This document shows, piece by piece, positions 38,250 to 47,677 of a stretch of 64,000 bases of DNA. The notes beneath the pieces are model-generated. The model had not been told where the DNA came from. It saw nothing but the letters and a program-made list of their open reading frames with translations, and made no database searches. Both the position numbers and the translations under genes were made by a program. The first letter of the stretch is position 1. Each line of letters begins with the position of its first letter. The DNA comes from Nitratireductor mangrovi. GTDB lineage: Bacteria; Pseudomonadota; Alphaproteobacteria; Rhizobiales; Rhizobiaceae. The DNA lies in NCBI RefSeq assembly GCF_007922615.2, contig NZ_CP042301.2, forward strand, positions 2,914,001 to 2,978,000, in the 5' to 3' direction.

Positions 38250-39641
38250 GTGGCCCGACGGCTGGCTGCAATCCTTTGCGCCGACATTGCGGGCTACAGC
38301 CGCCTGATGGAGATGGATGAGCAAGGCCTGCTCGCACGCCAGAAGAAGCATCGGCGCGAACTGGTTGACCCCGAACTGAGGAATCATGGCGGCCGGCTCG
38401 TCAAGACGACCGGCGACGGCATGCTGGTGGAGTTCGCGTCGGCTCAGGAAGCAGTCCAGTGTGCGATCGACATCCAGAGCGCCATGCGCGAACGCGAGCG
38501 GGCAGTCGACCAAGCCGAACGAATTGCCTACCGTGTCGGGGTCAATCTCGGCGACATCCTGGTCGAGGACGGAGATATCTTCGGGGACGGCGTCAACGTC
38601 GCGTCACGCCTTGAAGGCCTCGCCGAGCCCGGAGGAATCTGCGTTTCCGATATTGTCCATCAGGCGGTAGAGGACCGCATCCACGCGCCATTCAGGGACC
38701 TGGGACGTCAGCGTGTGAAGAACATTTCCCGGCCGGTGCGGGTCTGGCAGTGGACGCCGGAGCAGGTGGCTCCTCCACCTCCATCGGACCTCGAACTGCA
38801 GCAGCGGGTCCACTTCGCCAGGGCACCCGACAACATCCAGATCGCATGGGCGAGTATCGGTCAGGGTCGCCCTGTGCTCAGGGCGCCCCATTGGCTGAAC
38901 CACCTCGACTATGAATGGCGCAGCCCGCTCTGGCGGCCCTATCTGGAACAATATGCCCGGATGTGCCGATTGCTCCGTTTTGATCAGCGCGGAAACGGCC
39001 TATCAGACTGGGACGTCGGCGAGATCTCGTTCGACGCGATGATTGGTGACATGACGGCGGTGGTGCAAGCCGCAAAACTCGACAGGTTTGCGCTTGTTGG
39101 CATGTCGCAGGGATGCCCCTTTTCCATGCGTTATGCCGCGCAGTTCCCTGAGCAGGTCTCCTGCATGATCCTGTTCGGCGGCTACATACACGGACGCAAG
39201 CGGCGCACCGACGCCGAACAGATAAAGCTCCACGTTTTAGGAGAGGCCATGATTCGGGATGGCTGGGGGTCTACCAATCCGCTTTTCCGCAGCTTCTTCA
39301 CATCCTCGTTCCTCCCCGACGCGGCGGCATCGATTGCGGAGAGTTTCGATGAACTGCAACGCAACGCCACCAGTGGCGAAAATGCGCTCCGAATCTATGA
39401 CATGAATGGCGATGTGGATGCGACCGAATGGGCGAGAAAGGTACGCACACCGACCCTAGTGCTGCATTGCGCAGGTGACCGTGTGGCGCCAGTTTCGGAG
39501 GGACGCTTGGTGGCCAAGCTTATTCCCGGCGCTACCTTCATCGAACTACCGGGAAACAACCACATCCCGACCGCGGGGACACCGTCGTTCGATCGATATT
39601 TCGACGAGGTTGCAGCGTTCCTGGCCGAGCACAACCAGTAA
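38250..39641 (+). CDS. Class III adenylate/guanylate cyclase fused to alpha/beta hydrolase (GTG start)
   Basis: A 463-residue two-domain protein. Residues ~5-165 form a class III nucleotide cyclase with ILCADIAGYSRLM (metal Asp12) and TTGDGMLVEF (metal Asp56), plus FGDGVNVASRLEG near the transition-state site. A ~20-residue Pro-rich linker leads to an alpha/beta hydrolase (~190-460) with nucleophile Ser in ALVGMSQGCPF, Asp in CAGDRVAP and His in PGNNHIP. GGAGG is 5 bases before the GTG at 38250. It may make cAMP in answer to a small molecule bound or hydrolysed by the second domain; this is inference. No transmembrane segment was seen. Confidence 0.9.
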   Translation: MARRLAAILCADIAGYSRLMEMDEQGLLARQKKHRRELVDPELRNHGGRLVKTTGDGMLVEFASAQEAVQCAIDIQSAMRERERAVDQAERIAYRVGVNLGDILVEDGDIFGDGVNVASRLEGLAEPGGICVSDIVHQAVEDRIHAPFRDLGRQRVKNISRPVRVWQWTPEQVAPPPPSDLELQQRVHFARAPDNIQIAWASIGQGRPVLRAPHWLNHLDYEWRSPLWRPYLEQYARMCRLLRFDQRGNGLSDWDVGEISFDAMIGDMTAVVQAAKLDRFALVGMSQGCPFSMRYAAQFPEQVSCMILFGGYIHGRKRRTDAEQIKLHVLGEAMIRDGWGSTNPLFRSFFTSSFLPDAAASIAESFDELQRNATSGENALRIYDMNGDVDATEWARKVRTPTLVLHCAGDRVAPVSEGRLVAKLIPGATFIELPGNNHIPTAGTPSFDRYFDEVAAFLAEHNQ

Positions 39642-39669
39642 GACCACGCAGCTTTGGCCAAGCCCGCCG

Positions 39670-40668
39670 TCAAGCCGCGCCGATCCTGAGTAGATCGTGG
39701 AAATGCACGATCCCGACGGGGCGGCCATCATCCACGACAACCAGCGCGCTGATATGGTGGTCGTTTAGAACCGCCATCGCCGCGCCGGCCAGAGTACTGG
39801 GTCCGACGGTCTTGGGCTGGCGCGTCATCAGATCCTCGACCGCAAGCTCGCCGAGATTGCGGTCGAGACTGCGGGCGAGGTCGCCGTCGGTGAAGATGCC
39901 GACCAGCGCGCCCGCATCGTCGACGACACAGACGCATCCGAAACGCTTTTCGGCCAGTTTCATCACCGCCTCCGGCATCCGCGTGCCGAGCCTGACCAGC
40001 GGCATCTCGTCGCCGCGATGCATGATTTCGCGGATCTGGGTCAGGTTGGCGCCAAGCCGCCCGCCCGGGTGGAACGTCCGGAAATGATCGGGGGTAAAGC
40101 CGCGCGCCTCGAGCAGTGCCACGGCCAGCGCATCACCGATCGCCAGTTGCAGCAAGGTCGACGTCGTGGGAGCCAGGCCATGAGGACATGCCTCCGTGGC
40201 CTTGGGCAGGCACAGCAGGATGTCGGCCTCGCGCGCGAGTGCGGAACCCTCGCCCGAGGTGATCGCGATCAGCGGGATCGAGAAGCGCTGCGTATAGTCG
40301 ACGATGCCCTTGAGTTCGGTACTTTCGCCCGACCACGACATGGCGATCACCGCGTCCTGCGACGTGATCATGCCCAGATCGCCATGATTGGCCTCGGCCG
40401 GGTGGACGAAATGCGCTGGCGTCCCGGTCGACGAGAGCGTGGCAGCGATCTTGGAGCCGATATGGCCGCTCTTGCCGACGCCGGTAACGATGACCCGACC
40501 CTTGATGTCGGAAAGCAGCACCACCGCTTCGGCGAAAGGCCCCGAGAGGCCATTGTCGAGCGCGGCCGCAAGGGCTGCCATGCCGGCTTGTTCGGTCGAG
40601 ATCGTTCGCAGCGCCGATTCGATCGCCGCCTGGCGGTCGGTTGGCGTCGTTTTCGCGTTGCCGTGCAT
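39670..40668 (-). CDS. kdsD: Arabinose-5-phosphate isomerase, SIS plus two CBS domains
   Basis: Cytosolic sugar isomerase of 332 residues, KpsF/GutQ family, which converts ribulose 5-phosphate to arabinose 5-phosphate for KDO in lipopolysaccharide. The SIS domain has VTGVGKSGHIGSKIAATLSSTG, HPAEANHGDLGMI and the catalytic-area LLCLPKATEACPHGLAPTTST; two CBS domains follow (MHRGDEMPLVRLGTRMPEAV and LVGIFTDGDLARSL, then KTVGPSTLAGAAM and VGIVHFHDLLR). Start codon is uncertain: ATG at 40668 is taken, a longer reading with ATG at 40695 or 40755 is possible. Divergent from the outer-membrane barrel gene. Confidence 0.92.
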   Translation of the reverse strand: MHGNAKTTPTDRQAAIESALRTISTEQAGMAALAAALDNGLSGPFAEAVVLLSDIKGRVIVTGVGKSGHIGSKIAATLSSTGTPAHFVHPAEANHGDLGMITSQDAVIAMSWSGESTELKGIVDYTQRFSIPLIAITSGEGSALAREADILLCLPKATEACPHGLAPTTSTLLQLAIGDALAVALLEARGFTPDHFRTFHPGGRLGANLTQIREIMHRGDEMPLVRLGTRMPEAVMKLAEKRFGCVCVVDDAGALVGIFTDGDLARSLDRNLGELAVEDLMTRQPKTVGPSTLAGAAMAVLNDHHISALVVVDDGRPVGIVHFHDLLRIGAA

Positions 40669-40731
40669 GGCGAACCGTCTACCCCTTTCAACCATCCCTG
40701 TCCAACGCAATCGCCCATGGCGCGGCCACCC

Positions 40732-40746
40732 ATAACCAACCGTTAA
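40732..40746. promoter_or_regulatory. Near-consensus CtrA box between kdsD and barrel gene
   Basis: ATAA (40732-40735) and TTAA (40743-40746) are 7 bases apart, one mismatch from the CtrA consensus, and TTAACC extends the second half-site. It lies 64 bases upstream of the kdsD ATG and 72 bases before the barrel start, in a region with few AT-rich words. Confidence 0.35.
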
Positions 40747-40817
40747 CCATCGCAATTTACGGTCCGGTAAAGTTTCGGGACAGCTTCAGCCGGATAATGT
40801 CGAGGACGCCGAAGACC

Positions 40818-42560
40818 ATGCGGGAAAAGAGCGGCGTCCTGCGCGCCGACGGTTCCGCACGCGTGATCGCCATGGCACTCGTCTTCGCCGTGTCCGCTGG
40901 GCTTGCTACCGCCCAGGAAATCGAACTTCGCGGCAACGTGTCGGAGGACGAGATCACCGCCACGCTCCTTTCCCGCGACGGTGTGCGGCCCGGCCAGGAA
41001 GCGGAGGTTAGGCAGGACGTCGCCCCGGAGCCCTATATTCCGGTTAGCGAAGGCGCACTCCCGGAAACCGAAAGCGGCACCGATCCTGCCCGCGCGGGCG
41101 CAGCCGAGGACGACCCCGCCCCGGCGGACGACCCGTTCGCCAGCGATGGGCTCTTTACGCGTTCCGAGCCTGCGGGACGGGTAAGTGTGCGCGAACGACG
41201 TCGACAGCCCGAAAACGAACCCCGCCGCGCGAGTTCACGTACCGGTGGCGAGCTTGATGGCGCCACCGAGCCGGAGGGCGAAGCAGAAGATGAAGACGTG
41301 GTGGAGGCAACCGCCTCCGTACGCCAGCCGACCATCGACAGCCTCGACGAAGAGGCCAATAGCGGGGTCGAGGCCGAGAATCCGCGGACGGACGCAATCG
41401 AAGGCCGCGATTTCGAGTTGGAGGAAGAACCTTACGCGCCGCTCGGCCTTCGCCTGGGCACCTTCGATGTCAACGCCACGCTCGAACAGGGATTGCGCTG
41501 GACGACCAATGTCGATTCGAGCCCTACCGGCGAGGAAGCACTGCTTTCGGAAACCCAGCTGAGGCTTCAAGGCTCCTCGGACTGGTCGCGGCACGCGGCG
41601 CGGTTCAGCGCCTACGGTACATTCCTGAAGTCCGTCTCTGGCGCCGACTATGAAGACCCGGAGGGCGGGTTCGACGCCGCGCTCGATTTTGATCTTGGCG
41701 GCGGTTATTCGGCCAGTGCCGGCCTGAACTATTCCCTGCGGCCGGAATCGGCCTCTTCACCCGTCATCATCGTCGGTACTGCATCGCAACCGCTGCGCCA
41801 TATCGTCGGTGGCAATCTGGGCTTCGCCAAGAATGTCGGCAAGCTGCGGCTTGCAGCGACAGGAACGGTCGAACGTGAGATCTTTTCCGACGCGGAGCTG
41901 TCGGGCGGAGGGACGCTATCGCAGGAAGAGCGCAACTCGACGCTGGCTACCATTGCCCTTCGCACCGGCTATGAGGTTTCGCCGGCGCTCATTCCGTTCG
42001 CGGAGGTCGAACTCGGCCGCCGCTTTTACGATCTCGAACTCGACAGCAGTGGCTACGCGCGTTCGGCCGACCGGCTGGCCCTGCGCGGCGGCGTCGCCTT
42101 CGATTTCGGCGAAAAGCTCACCGGCGAGATTTCGGCCGGCTGGCTCCGCGAGACATTCGACGACACTCGCCTCGAAGCCGTTTCCGGTCCGAGCGTCGCC
42201 GCCGAGCTCTCCTGGTCTCCGGAGCGGGGAACCGTAGTCACCCTGACCGGCTCGACCCTGGTGGAAGGCACGACGACGGCGGGCGAAAGCGGCTCCGTCC
42301 TCTATTCGGGACTGCTCGGGCTCTCGCGTGAGGTGCGCGCCAACGTCCTTCTCGAAGCATCGCTCGGCGCTGACTATCGCGACTATGTCGGCTCGGCCGA
42401 CAACGAAACGACGCTGCGCGCCCAGGCCGGTGCCACATGGTGGCTCAATCGCCACGTCGGCATCACCGGGAACGTACGTCACGAAACCTTCGAAAGTACC
42501 CTGCCCGACCGCGACTGGCAGGCGACAAGCGTTTTCCTGGGGCTGAGGTTGCAGCGCTAG
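40818..42560 (+). CDS. Outer-membrane beta-barrel protein with acidic N-terminal spacer
   Basis: Exported 580-residue protein. The signal peptide (AMALVFAVSAGLATAQE) is followed by ~210 residues of Asp/Glu/Pro/Arg-rich, low-complexity sequence, then a barrel of alternating-hydrophobic strands (LGTFDVNATLEQGLRW, GGYSASAGLNYSLRP, GEISAGWLRETF, NVLLEASLGADYRDYVG) ending in FLGLRLQR, close to the C-terminal aromatic-anchor rule. It resembles the rhizobial outer-membrane barrel family of unknown function (BBP2-like). The start could also be the ATG at 40797, 21 bases upstream; neither has a clear ribosome site. It sits between KdsD and GalU, genes for surface polysaccharide. Confidence 0.8.
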   Translation: MREKSGVLRADGSARVIAMALVFAVSAGLATAQEIELRGNVSEDEITATLLSRDGVRPGQEAEVRQDVAPEPYIPVSEGALPETESGTDPARAGAAEDDPAPADDPFASDGLFTRSEPAGRVSVRERRRQPENEPRRASSRTGGELDGATEPEGEAEDEDVVEATASVRQPTIDSLDEEANSGVEAENPRTDAIEGRDFELEEEPYAPLGLRLGTFDVNATLEQGLRWTTNVDSSPTGEEALLSETQLRLQGSSDWSRHAARFSAYGTFLKSVSGADYEDPEGGFDAALDFDLGGGYSASAGLNYSLRPESASSPVIIVGTASQPLRHIVGGNLGFAKNVGKLRLAATGTVEREIFSDAELSGGGTLSQEERNSTLATIALRTGYEVSPALIPFAEVELGRRFYDLELDSSGYARSADRLALRGGVAFDFGEKLTGEISAGWLRETFDDTRLEAVSGPSVAAELSWSPERGTVVTLTGSTLVEGTTTAGESGSVLYSGLLGLSREVRANVLLEASLGADYRDYVGSADNETTLRAQAGATWWLNRHVGITGNVRHETFESTLPDRDWQATSVFLGLRLQR

Positions 42561-42575
42561 CCGGACCCGCCACCC

Positions 42576-43481
42576 TCATCGCGCGACGGCCCGGCGCTCC
42601 ACCGGTTTGATCTCTTCCATGAACTGGGCCACCACCTCCGACATCGCGGCGTTCAAATCGGGGCGCCACAGCGCGAAGGCGATGTTCGCGGCAACGAACC
42701 CCTCCGGCGAACCGCAATCGAAGGTCCGGCCGGTGTAGTGGTAGCCGTAGAACGGCTGCGCTTTCTGCAGCTTGACCATCGCGTCGGTCAGCTGGATCTC
42801 GTTGCCCGCACCACGCTCCTGGGCGGCAAGGATATCGAAGATGTCCGGCTGTAGGATATAGCGCCCATTGAGATAGAAGTTGGAAGGCGCGGTCCCCTGC
42901 GGCGGCTTCTCGACCATCTCGGTGACCTCGAAGCCGGTGCCCGTGTCAGCGCCCTTGCCGACAATGCCGTATTTGTGCGCGTCCTTGGGGTCGCATTCCT
43001 GGACTGCGATGACGTTGTTGCCGGTCGTCTCGTAGAGCTCGATCATGCTGGCCATGCAACCCCTCTCGGATTGCATGATCATGTCCGGCAGAAGCAGCGC
43101 GAACGGTTCATTGCCGACAATGTCGCGAGCGCACCAGACCGCGTGGCCGAGACCGAGCGGCACCTGCTGACGGGTAAAGCTTGTCTGGCCGGGCTCCGGC
43201 TGCATGCGCTTCAGCCGCTCGAGCTGCGCGTCGCGCCCGCGCTGGGCGAGCGTATCATAAAGTTCCACCTGGACATCGAAATGGTCCTCAATGACGGCCT
43301 TGTTGCGGCCGGTCACGAAGATCAGATGTTCGATGCCGGCTTCACGCGCCTCGTCGACGACATACTGGATCACCGGCTTGTCGACGACCGTCAGCATCTC
43401 CTTGGGAATGGCCTTCGTGGCTGGCAGGAAACGTGTTCCGAGACCTGCTACAGGGAAAACCGCCTTGCGAACCTTCTTCAT
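42576..43481 (-). CDS. galU: UTP-glucose-1-phosphate uridylyltransferase
   Basis: Nucleotidyltransferase of 301 residues that makes UDP-glucose for envelope and exopolysaccharide. Signatures: [19 protein letters not shown] at the nucleotide-binding start, [33 protein letters not shown] and [13 protein letters not shown]. Length is standard for GalU. It converges with the barrel gene (15 bases apart) and is divergent from the transglycosylase gene. Confidence 0.96.
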   Translation of the reverse strand: MKKVRKAVFPVAGLGTRFLPATKAIPKEMLTVVDKPVIQYVVDEAREAGIEHLIFVTGRNKAVIEDHFDVQVELYDTLAQRGRDAQLERLKRMQPEPGQTSFTRQQVPLGLGHAVWCARDIVGNEPFALLLPDMIMQSERGCMASMIELYETTGNNVIAVQECDPKDAHKYGIVGKGADTGTGFEVTEMVEKPPQGTAPSNFYLNGRYILQPDIFDILAAQERGAGNEIQLTDAMVKLQKAQPFYGYHYTGRTFDCGSPEGFVAANIAFALWRPDLNAAMSEVVAQFMEEIKPVERRAVAR

Positions 43482-43668
43482 AGATCAGACCGTCTGGGTT
43501 GTTGGGTAGGACATCTTCGTGCCGGAATTGGCGAAATACTGTACACGCGAACCTATCGGCAATGCCGGGCGGGGTCGGCAACATCCGTGTCTTGCCAAGC
43601 CAGATTATGGTAAACCTTCTGCTAACCGCAACCCGCCACACTCCGTCCGTCCAACCACCACGGATGAC

Positions 43669-44886
43669 ATGATGAAAGCCAGCACGACGACCGTCCGAAA
43701 CGCCACGCTTGCAGCCATGGCTGCGCTTGCCGCCAGTTTCCTCTCTATGCCCGCGCTGGCCGATGCCGGTTTCCAGCGCTGGGTTTCCGACTTTCGCAGC
43801 ACCGCCAACCGCAGCGGCATCAACAACAACACCTTCAACCGCGCGTTCCAGGGCGTGACCGCACCAGACCCCGAGGTCCTGGAGAAGGCGCGCTACCAGC
43901 CGGAATTCACGGCCCCTGTCTGGGATTATTTCGACAATCGCGTGCACGAGGAGTCGATTGCGACGGGCCGCCAGATGGCACGGCAGTGGAAATCCTGGCT
44001 CGACCGCATCGAGCGTGCCTACGGTGTCGACCGCCATATCCTGCTCGCGATCTGGTCGATGGAATCGAACTATGGCGAAATTCTCAAGAACGACCGCGTC
44101 ATGCGCAATGTCGTGCGCTCACTTTCGACCCTGGCTTATGCCGATCGGCGCCGGGCCAAATTCGCGCGCACACAACTCATCGCCGCGCTCAAGATATTGC
44201 AATCGGGCGACATCGACGTCCATCACCTGACCGGCTCCTGGGCCGGCGCCATGGGCCATACCCAGTTCATCCCGACTAGCTATCAGGCCTATGCCGTGGA
44301 CGCCGACGGCAACGGCAAGCGCGACATCTGGAACTCGGTGCCCGACGCGCTCGCGACGGCTGCGAACCTGCTGAGAAAGAACGGCTGGCGCTCTGGCCAT
44401 ACCTGGGGCTACGAGGTCACACTCCCGCCCGGCAAGTTTCCTGGCGGCTCGCTGACGCTGGCCAAATGGCAGTCTCTCGGCCTGCGTCGTACCAATGGCA
44501 AACCGTTTCCGCGCCTAAACGAGAAAGCCGAACTCAAGGTGCCCGACGGCCGGGAAGGCCCGGCGTTCCTGATGACGCGCAACTTCTTTGTCCTGAAGCG
44601 CTACAACAACGCCGACAAATACGCCCTCGCCGTCGGCTTGCTGGCCGATCATATCGCGGGCTATGGCGGACTTGAGCGCGACTGGAACAGGCCGTTCACG
44701 AAGTTGAGTTTCGCCGAAAAGCAGGAACTTCAGGAAAGGCTGCGCACATTCGGTTATTACGACGGGCCGATCGACGGCAAGATCGGCTCCGGCTCGCGCG
44801 CAGCGATCGAAGCCTACCAGAAGCGTGTCGGCATGACGCCGGATGGCCATCCGAGCAAGGAAGTGCTGAGCCGGATGCGGCGCTGA
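43669..44886 (+). CDS. MltB-like lytic murein transglycosylase with peptidoglycan-binding domain
   Basis: Exported 405-residue muramidase-like enzyme. Signal peptide ends SMPALADA; the SLT_2/MltB domain (~35-330) has the catalytic Glu in AIWSMESNYGEI and the pocket motifs GSWAGAMGHTQFIPTSYQAYA and DIWNSVPDALATAANLL. A C-terminal PG_binding_1 domain (YDGPIDGKIGSGSRAAIEAYQ) anchors it to the wall. It cleaves glycan strands with 1,6-anhydro product. The ATG at 43669 is the first of two Met residues preceding the signal core; a longer frame upstream is rejected because it has no signal sequence. The SGNH gene follows after 14 bases. Confidence 0.9.
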   Translation: MMKASTTTVRNATLAAMAALAASFLSMPALADAGFQRWVSDFRSTANRSGINNNTFNRAFQGVTAPDPEVLEKARYQPEFTAPVWDYFDNRVHEESIATGRQMARQWKSWLDRIERAYGVDRHILLAIWSMESNYGEILKNDRVMRNVVRSLSTLAYADRRRAKFARTQLIAALKILQSGDIDVHHLTGSWAGAMGHTQFIPTSYQAYAVDADGNGKRDIWNSVPDALATAANLLRKNGWRSGHTWGYEVTLPPGKFPGGSLTLAKWQSLGLRRTNGKPFPRLNEKAELKVPDGREGPAFLMTRNFFVLKRYNNADKYALAVGLLADHIAGYGGLERDWNRPFTKLSFAEKQELQERLRTFGYYDGPIDGKIGSGSRAAIEAYQKRVGMTPDGHPSKEVLSRMRR

Positions 44887-44900
44887 CAACGGAGCTGGAC

Positions 44901-46148
44901 TTGACAGCCATCAATACGTCTCGACGCCCGCGCCGGGGATTGCTGCGCTTTGCCGTCATCGCGTTCTCCGCGATGGTGATGGTCTTCGTTGGCGTGGCCG
45001 ACGATGCCAGGGCACAGGATCGGCCTCGATCGCTGTTCGAGTTCCTTTTCCGCGGTGGCCGCGAAAGCGCCCGCCAGCCTGAGCGGCGCGTTCCAGAGGT
45101 GAAAAAGCGCACAACGACACGCCGTGCCACCCCGCGCAGCAGTACGGCGCTGCGTTCCGCTCCCGTCGAACCGGCGCCCGCCGCCGTCGAAAAGGCCGAG
45201 ACGGCGCGCGTTGTCCTCGTCGTTGGCGACTTCATCGCGGGCGGGTTGGCGGAAGGATTGGAAACTGTCTACGCGGAGAACCCGTCCGTGCGCATCGTCG
45301 AGCGGTCCAACGGCTCATCCGGCTTTGTGCGCGACGACTTTTACGACTGGCCGGCGTCCATCGGTTCGATCCTCGAAGAGGAAGCACCGGCAGTCGCCGT
45401 CGTGCTGATCGGGTCCAATGACCGTCAGCCGATGGTCGTCGAGGGCAAACGCGAAAGCGTGCGTTCTGAGAAGTGGAACGAGGAATACGCAACGCGCATC
45501 GAAGCGTTCATCAAGGAATTTGCCGACCGGCGGATACCGGTGGTCTGGCTTGGCCTGCCGGCTTTCCGCTTCTCCAGCATGTCGTCTGACATGCTGGCCT
45601 TCAACGACATTCAGCGGAATGCGGTCGAGGCGGTCGGCGGAACCTTCGTGGATATCTGGGATGGCTTTGTCGACGAAAACGGCGCCTTTGCCGCGTCTGG
45701 GCCCGACATCAACGGCCAGCCGGTACGTCTGCGCGCCAGCGACGGCATCAACTTCACGAAGGCGGGCCGACGCAAGATCGCGTTTTATGCCGAAAAGCCG
45801 CTTGCCCGCATTCTCGGCGACGGCCAACCCATCGTCCTGCCCGATCTGATCATTCCGGAACTGATCGGGCCACCGACCGCCGGCCAGCCGGCGATCGACC
45901 GCACGCCGCCCATATCGCTGTCCGACCCGGCTCTTGACGGCAGCGAGGAACTGCTCGGCTTCGGGTTCGAACCGCGGGACGATGACGCGCAAACACTTTC
46001 CGAAAAGCTCGCCATAGATGGCATCGCGCCGCCGGCGGCGCCTGGCAGGGCCGACGACTTCGGCATCTACACTCGACCGGTCGCGGCGCCGACGAAGATC
46101 GAGCCGGCGCCAGCCTCCGGCGAACGCACCTCCGGAATATCGGAGTAG
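44901..46148 (+). CDS. SGNH-type hydrolase, DUF459 family (TTG start)
   Basis: An exported 415-residue protein. The TTG start is preferred because GGAG lies 6 bases upstream and the following residues form a signal peptide ([21 protein letters not shown]). The DUF459/SGNH domain includes [19 protein letters not shown] (Ser-box replaced by GD-F), LIGSNDRQ (Asn motif), [10 protein letters not shown] and the C-terminal [16 protein letters not shown] that ends with His in the family but here shows FTKAG at that spot, so the catalytic His was not pinned down. It may be an envelope acyl-esterase or a non-enzymatic relative. It lies in an operon-like run after the MltB gene. Confidence 0.83.
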   Translation: MTAINTSRRPRRGLLRFAVIAFSAMVMVFVGVADDARAQDRPRSLFEFLFRGGRESARQPERRVPEVKKRTTTRRATPRSSTALRSAPVEPAPAAVEKAETARVVLVVGDFIAGGLAEGLETVYAENPSVRIVERSNGSSGFVRDDFYDWPASIGSILEEEAPAVAVVLIGSNDRQPMVVEGKRESVRSEKWNEEYATRIEAFIKEFADRRIPVVWLGLPAFRFSSMSSDMLAFNDIQRNAVEAVGGTFVDIWDGFVDENGAFAASGPDINGQPVRLRASDGINFTKAGRRKIAFYAEKPLARILGDGQPIVLPDLIIPELIGPPTAGQPAIDRTPPISLSDPALDGSEELLGFGFEPRDDDAQTLSEKLAIDGIAPPAAPGRADDFGIYTRPVAAPTKIEPAPASGERTSGISE

Positions 46149-46155
46149 CGCGGCC

Positions 46156-47610
46156 TCACCGCGGCAGGAGGGTCGATCCCATCAAGTACTCGTCGATGGC
46201 CCGCGCCGCCTGTCGCCCCTCGCGGATCGCCCACACCACCAGCGACTGGCCGCGTCGGACATCGCCCGCGGCATAGAGTCGGTCGATACTGGTCCGGTAG
46301 TCGCGGTCGTTGGCGGCCACGTTGCGCGAACGCCGCTGGTCGACCTTTACGTCCAGCTTGCCGGCGAGTTCTTCCGCGACACCGGTCTCCATCACGCCAG
46401 CAAAACCGATCGCGATGAAGGCAAGGTCGGCCCGGATAACAAACTCGGTTCCCGCGACCGGCTTGCGGGCCTCGTCGACGGCGGCGCATTTGACGCCCGT
46501 CAGCACACCATCCTCGCCGATGAATTCCAGCGTCGCCACCTGGAACTCACGGTCCGCGCCTTCGGCCTGGCTGGAAGAGGTGCGCATCTTGGTTGCCCAA
46601 TAGGGCCATACCGCGAGCTTGTCCTCTTTCTCCGGCGGCTGCGGACGGATGTCGAGCTGGGTGACGCGTACTGCACCCTGCCGGAACGCAGTGCCAATGC
46701 AGTCCGATGCGGTATCACCGCCACCAACAACGACGACATGCTTGCCGCCCGCCAGGATCGGGTCCGAAGGCCACGCCGAAGATTGGATATCCTCACCCGC
46801 CACGCGGCGGTTCTGCTGCACGAGATAAGGCATCGCGTCATGCACGCCGGCCAGATCAGCACCCGGAATTCCGGCCGGCCTTGGGGTCTCCGACCCGCCG
46901 CAATAAAGCACCGCGTCATATTCGGCGAGCAGTTCTTCGACCTTCTTGTCGACGCCGACATTCACATCGCAGAAGAAGGTGACGCCTTCGCCTTCCATCT
47001 GCGTAACGCGACGGTCGATATGGTGCTTCTCGATCTTGAAGTCGGGAATGCCGTAGCGCATCAGCCCGCCCGGCCGACTCTCCCGCTCATAGACATGGAC
47101 GTCATGGCCCGCCCGCCCCAGCTGCTGCGCGGCCGCCATGCCGGCCGGCCCCGAACCGATGATCGCGACCTTCTTGTCCGTCTTGTGCTCCGGCGGATAG
47201 GGCCGCACATAGCCGGTCTCCCAGGCCTTGTCGGCGATCGCCTGTTCCACGGTCTTGATCGCGACCGGAATGTCCTCGAGGTTCAGCGTGCAGGCTTCCT
47301 CGCACGGCGCCGGGCAGATGCGGCCCGTCCATTCCGGGAAGTTGTTGGTGGAATGCAAGTTGCGGATCGCGGTGTCCCAGTCGCCATTGTAGACGAGGTC
47401 GTTCCAGTCCGGAATCTGGTTGTGCACCGGGCACCCCGTTGGCCCGTGACAATACGGGATGCCGCAGTCCATACAGCGGGCGGCCTGTTTCTCGACCTCC
47501 TTGTCCGACATCGGCAGGGTGAACTCCCTGAAGTGCCGGATACGATCGGAGGCCGGCTGGTACTTGTGCACCTGCCGGTCGATCTCGAGAAAACCTGTTA
47601 CCTTGCCCAT
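46156..47610 (-). CDS. gltD: Glutamate synthase (NADPH) small subunit
   Basis: Flavoprotein subunit of 484 residues. It brings NADPH electrons to the large subunit so that glutamine and 2-oxoglutarate become two glutamates. N-terminal Fe-S motif [24 protein letters not shown] with later CPAPCEEAC holds two [4Fe-4S] clusters; the FAD site is [18 protein letters not shown] and the NADPH site [14 protein letters not shown]. Length fits GltD. It lies 67 bases after gltB on the same strand, the usual alpha-proteobacterial order, so the two form one transcript. Confidence 0.97.
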   Translation of the reverse strand: MGKVTGFLEIDRQVHKYQPASDRIRHFREFTLPMSDKEVEKQAARCMDCGIPYCHGPTGCPVHNQIPDWNDLVYNGDWDTAIRNLHSTNNFPEWTGRICPAPCEEACTLNLEDIPVAIKTVEQAIADKAWETGYVRPYPPEHKTDKKVAIIGSGPAGMAAAQQLGRAGHDVHVYERESRPGGLMRYGIPDFKIEKHHIDRRVTQMEGEGVTFFCDVNVGVDKKVEELLAEYDAVLYCGGSETPRPAGIPGADLAGVHDAMPYLVQQNRRVAGEDIQSSAWPSDPILAGGKHVVVVGGGDTASDCIGTAFRQGAVRVTQLDIRPQPPEKEDKLAVWPYWATKMRTSSSQAEGADREFQVATLEFIGEDGVLTGVKCAAVDEARKPVAGTEFVIRADLAFIAIGFAGVMETGVAEELAGKLDVKVDQRRSRNVAANDRDYRTSIDRLYAAGDVRRGQSLVVWAIREGRQAARAIDEYLMGSTLLPR

Positions 47611-47677
47611 TCGTCTATCTCCAAGGCACCGCGGCGCAGGGCTTGCGCCCGCGCCGGCATGGTGTCCGTATTTCCTG

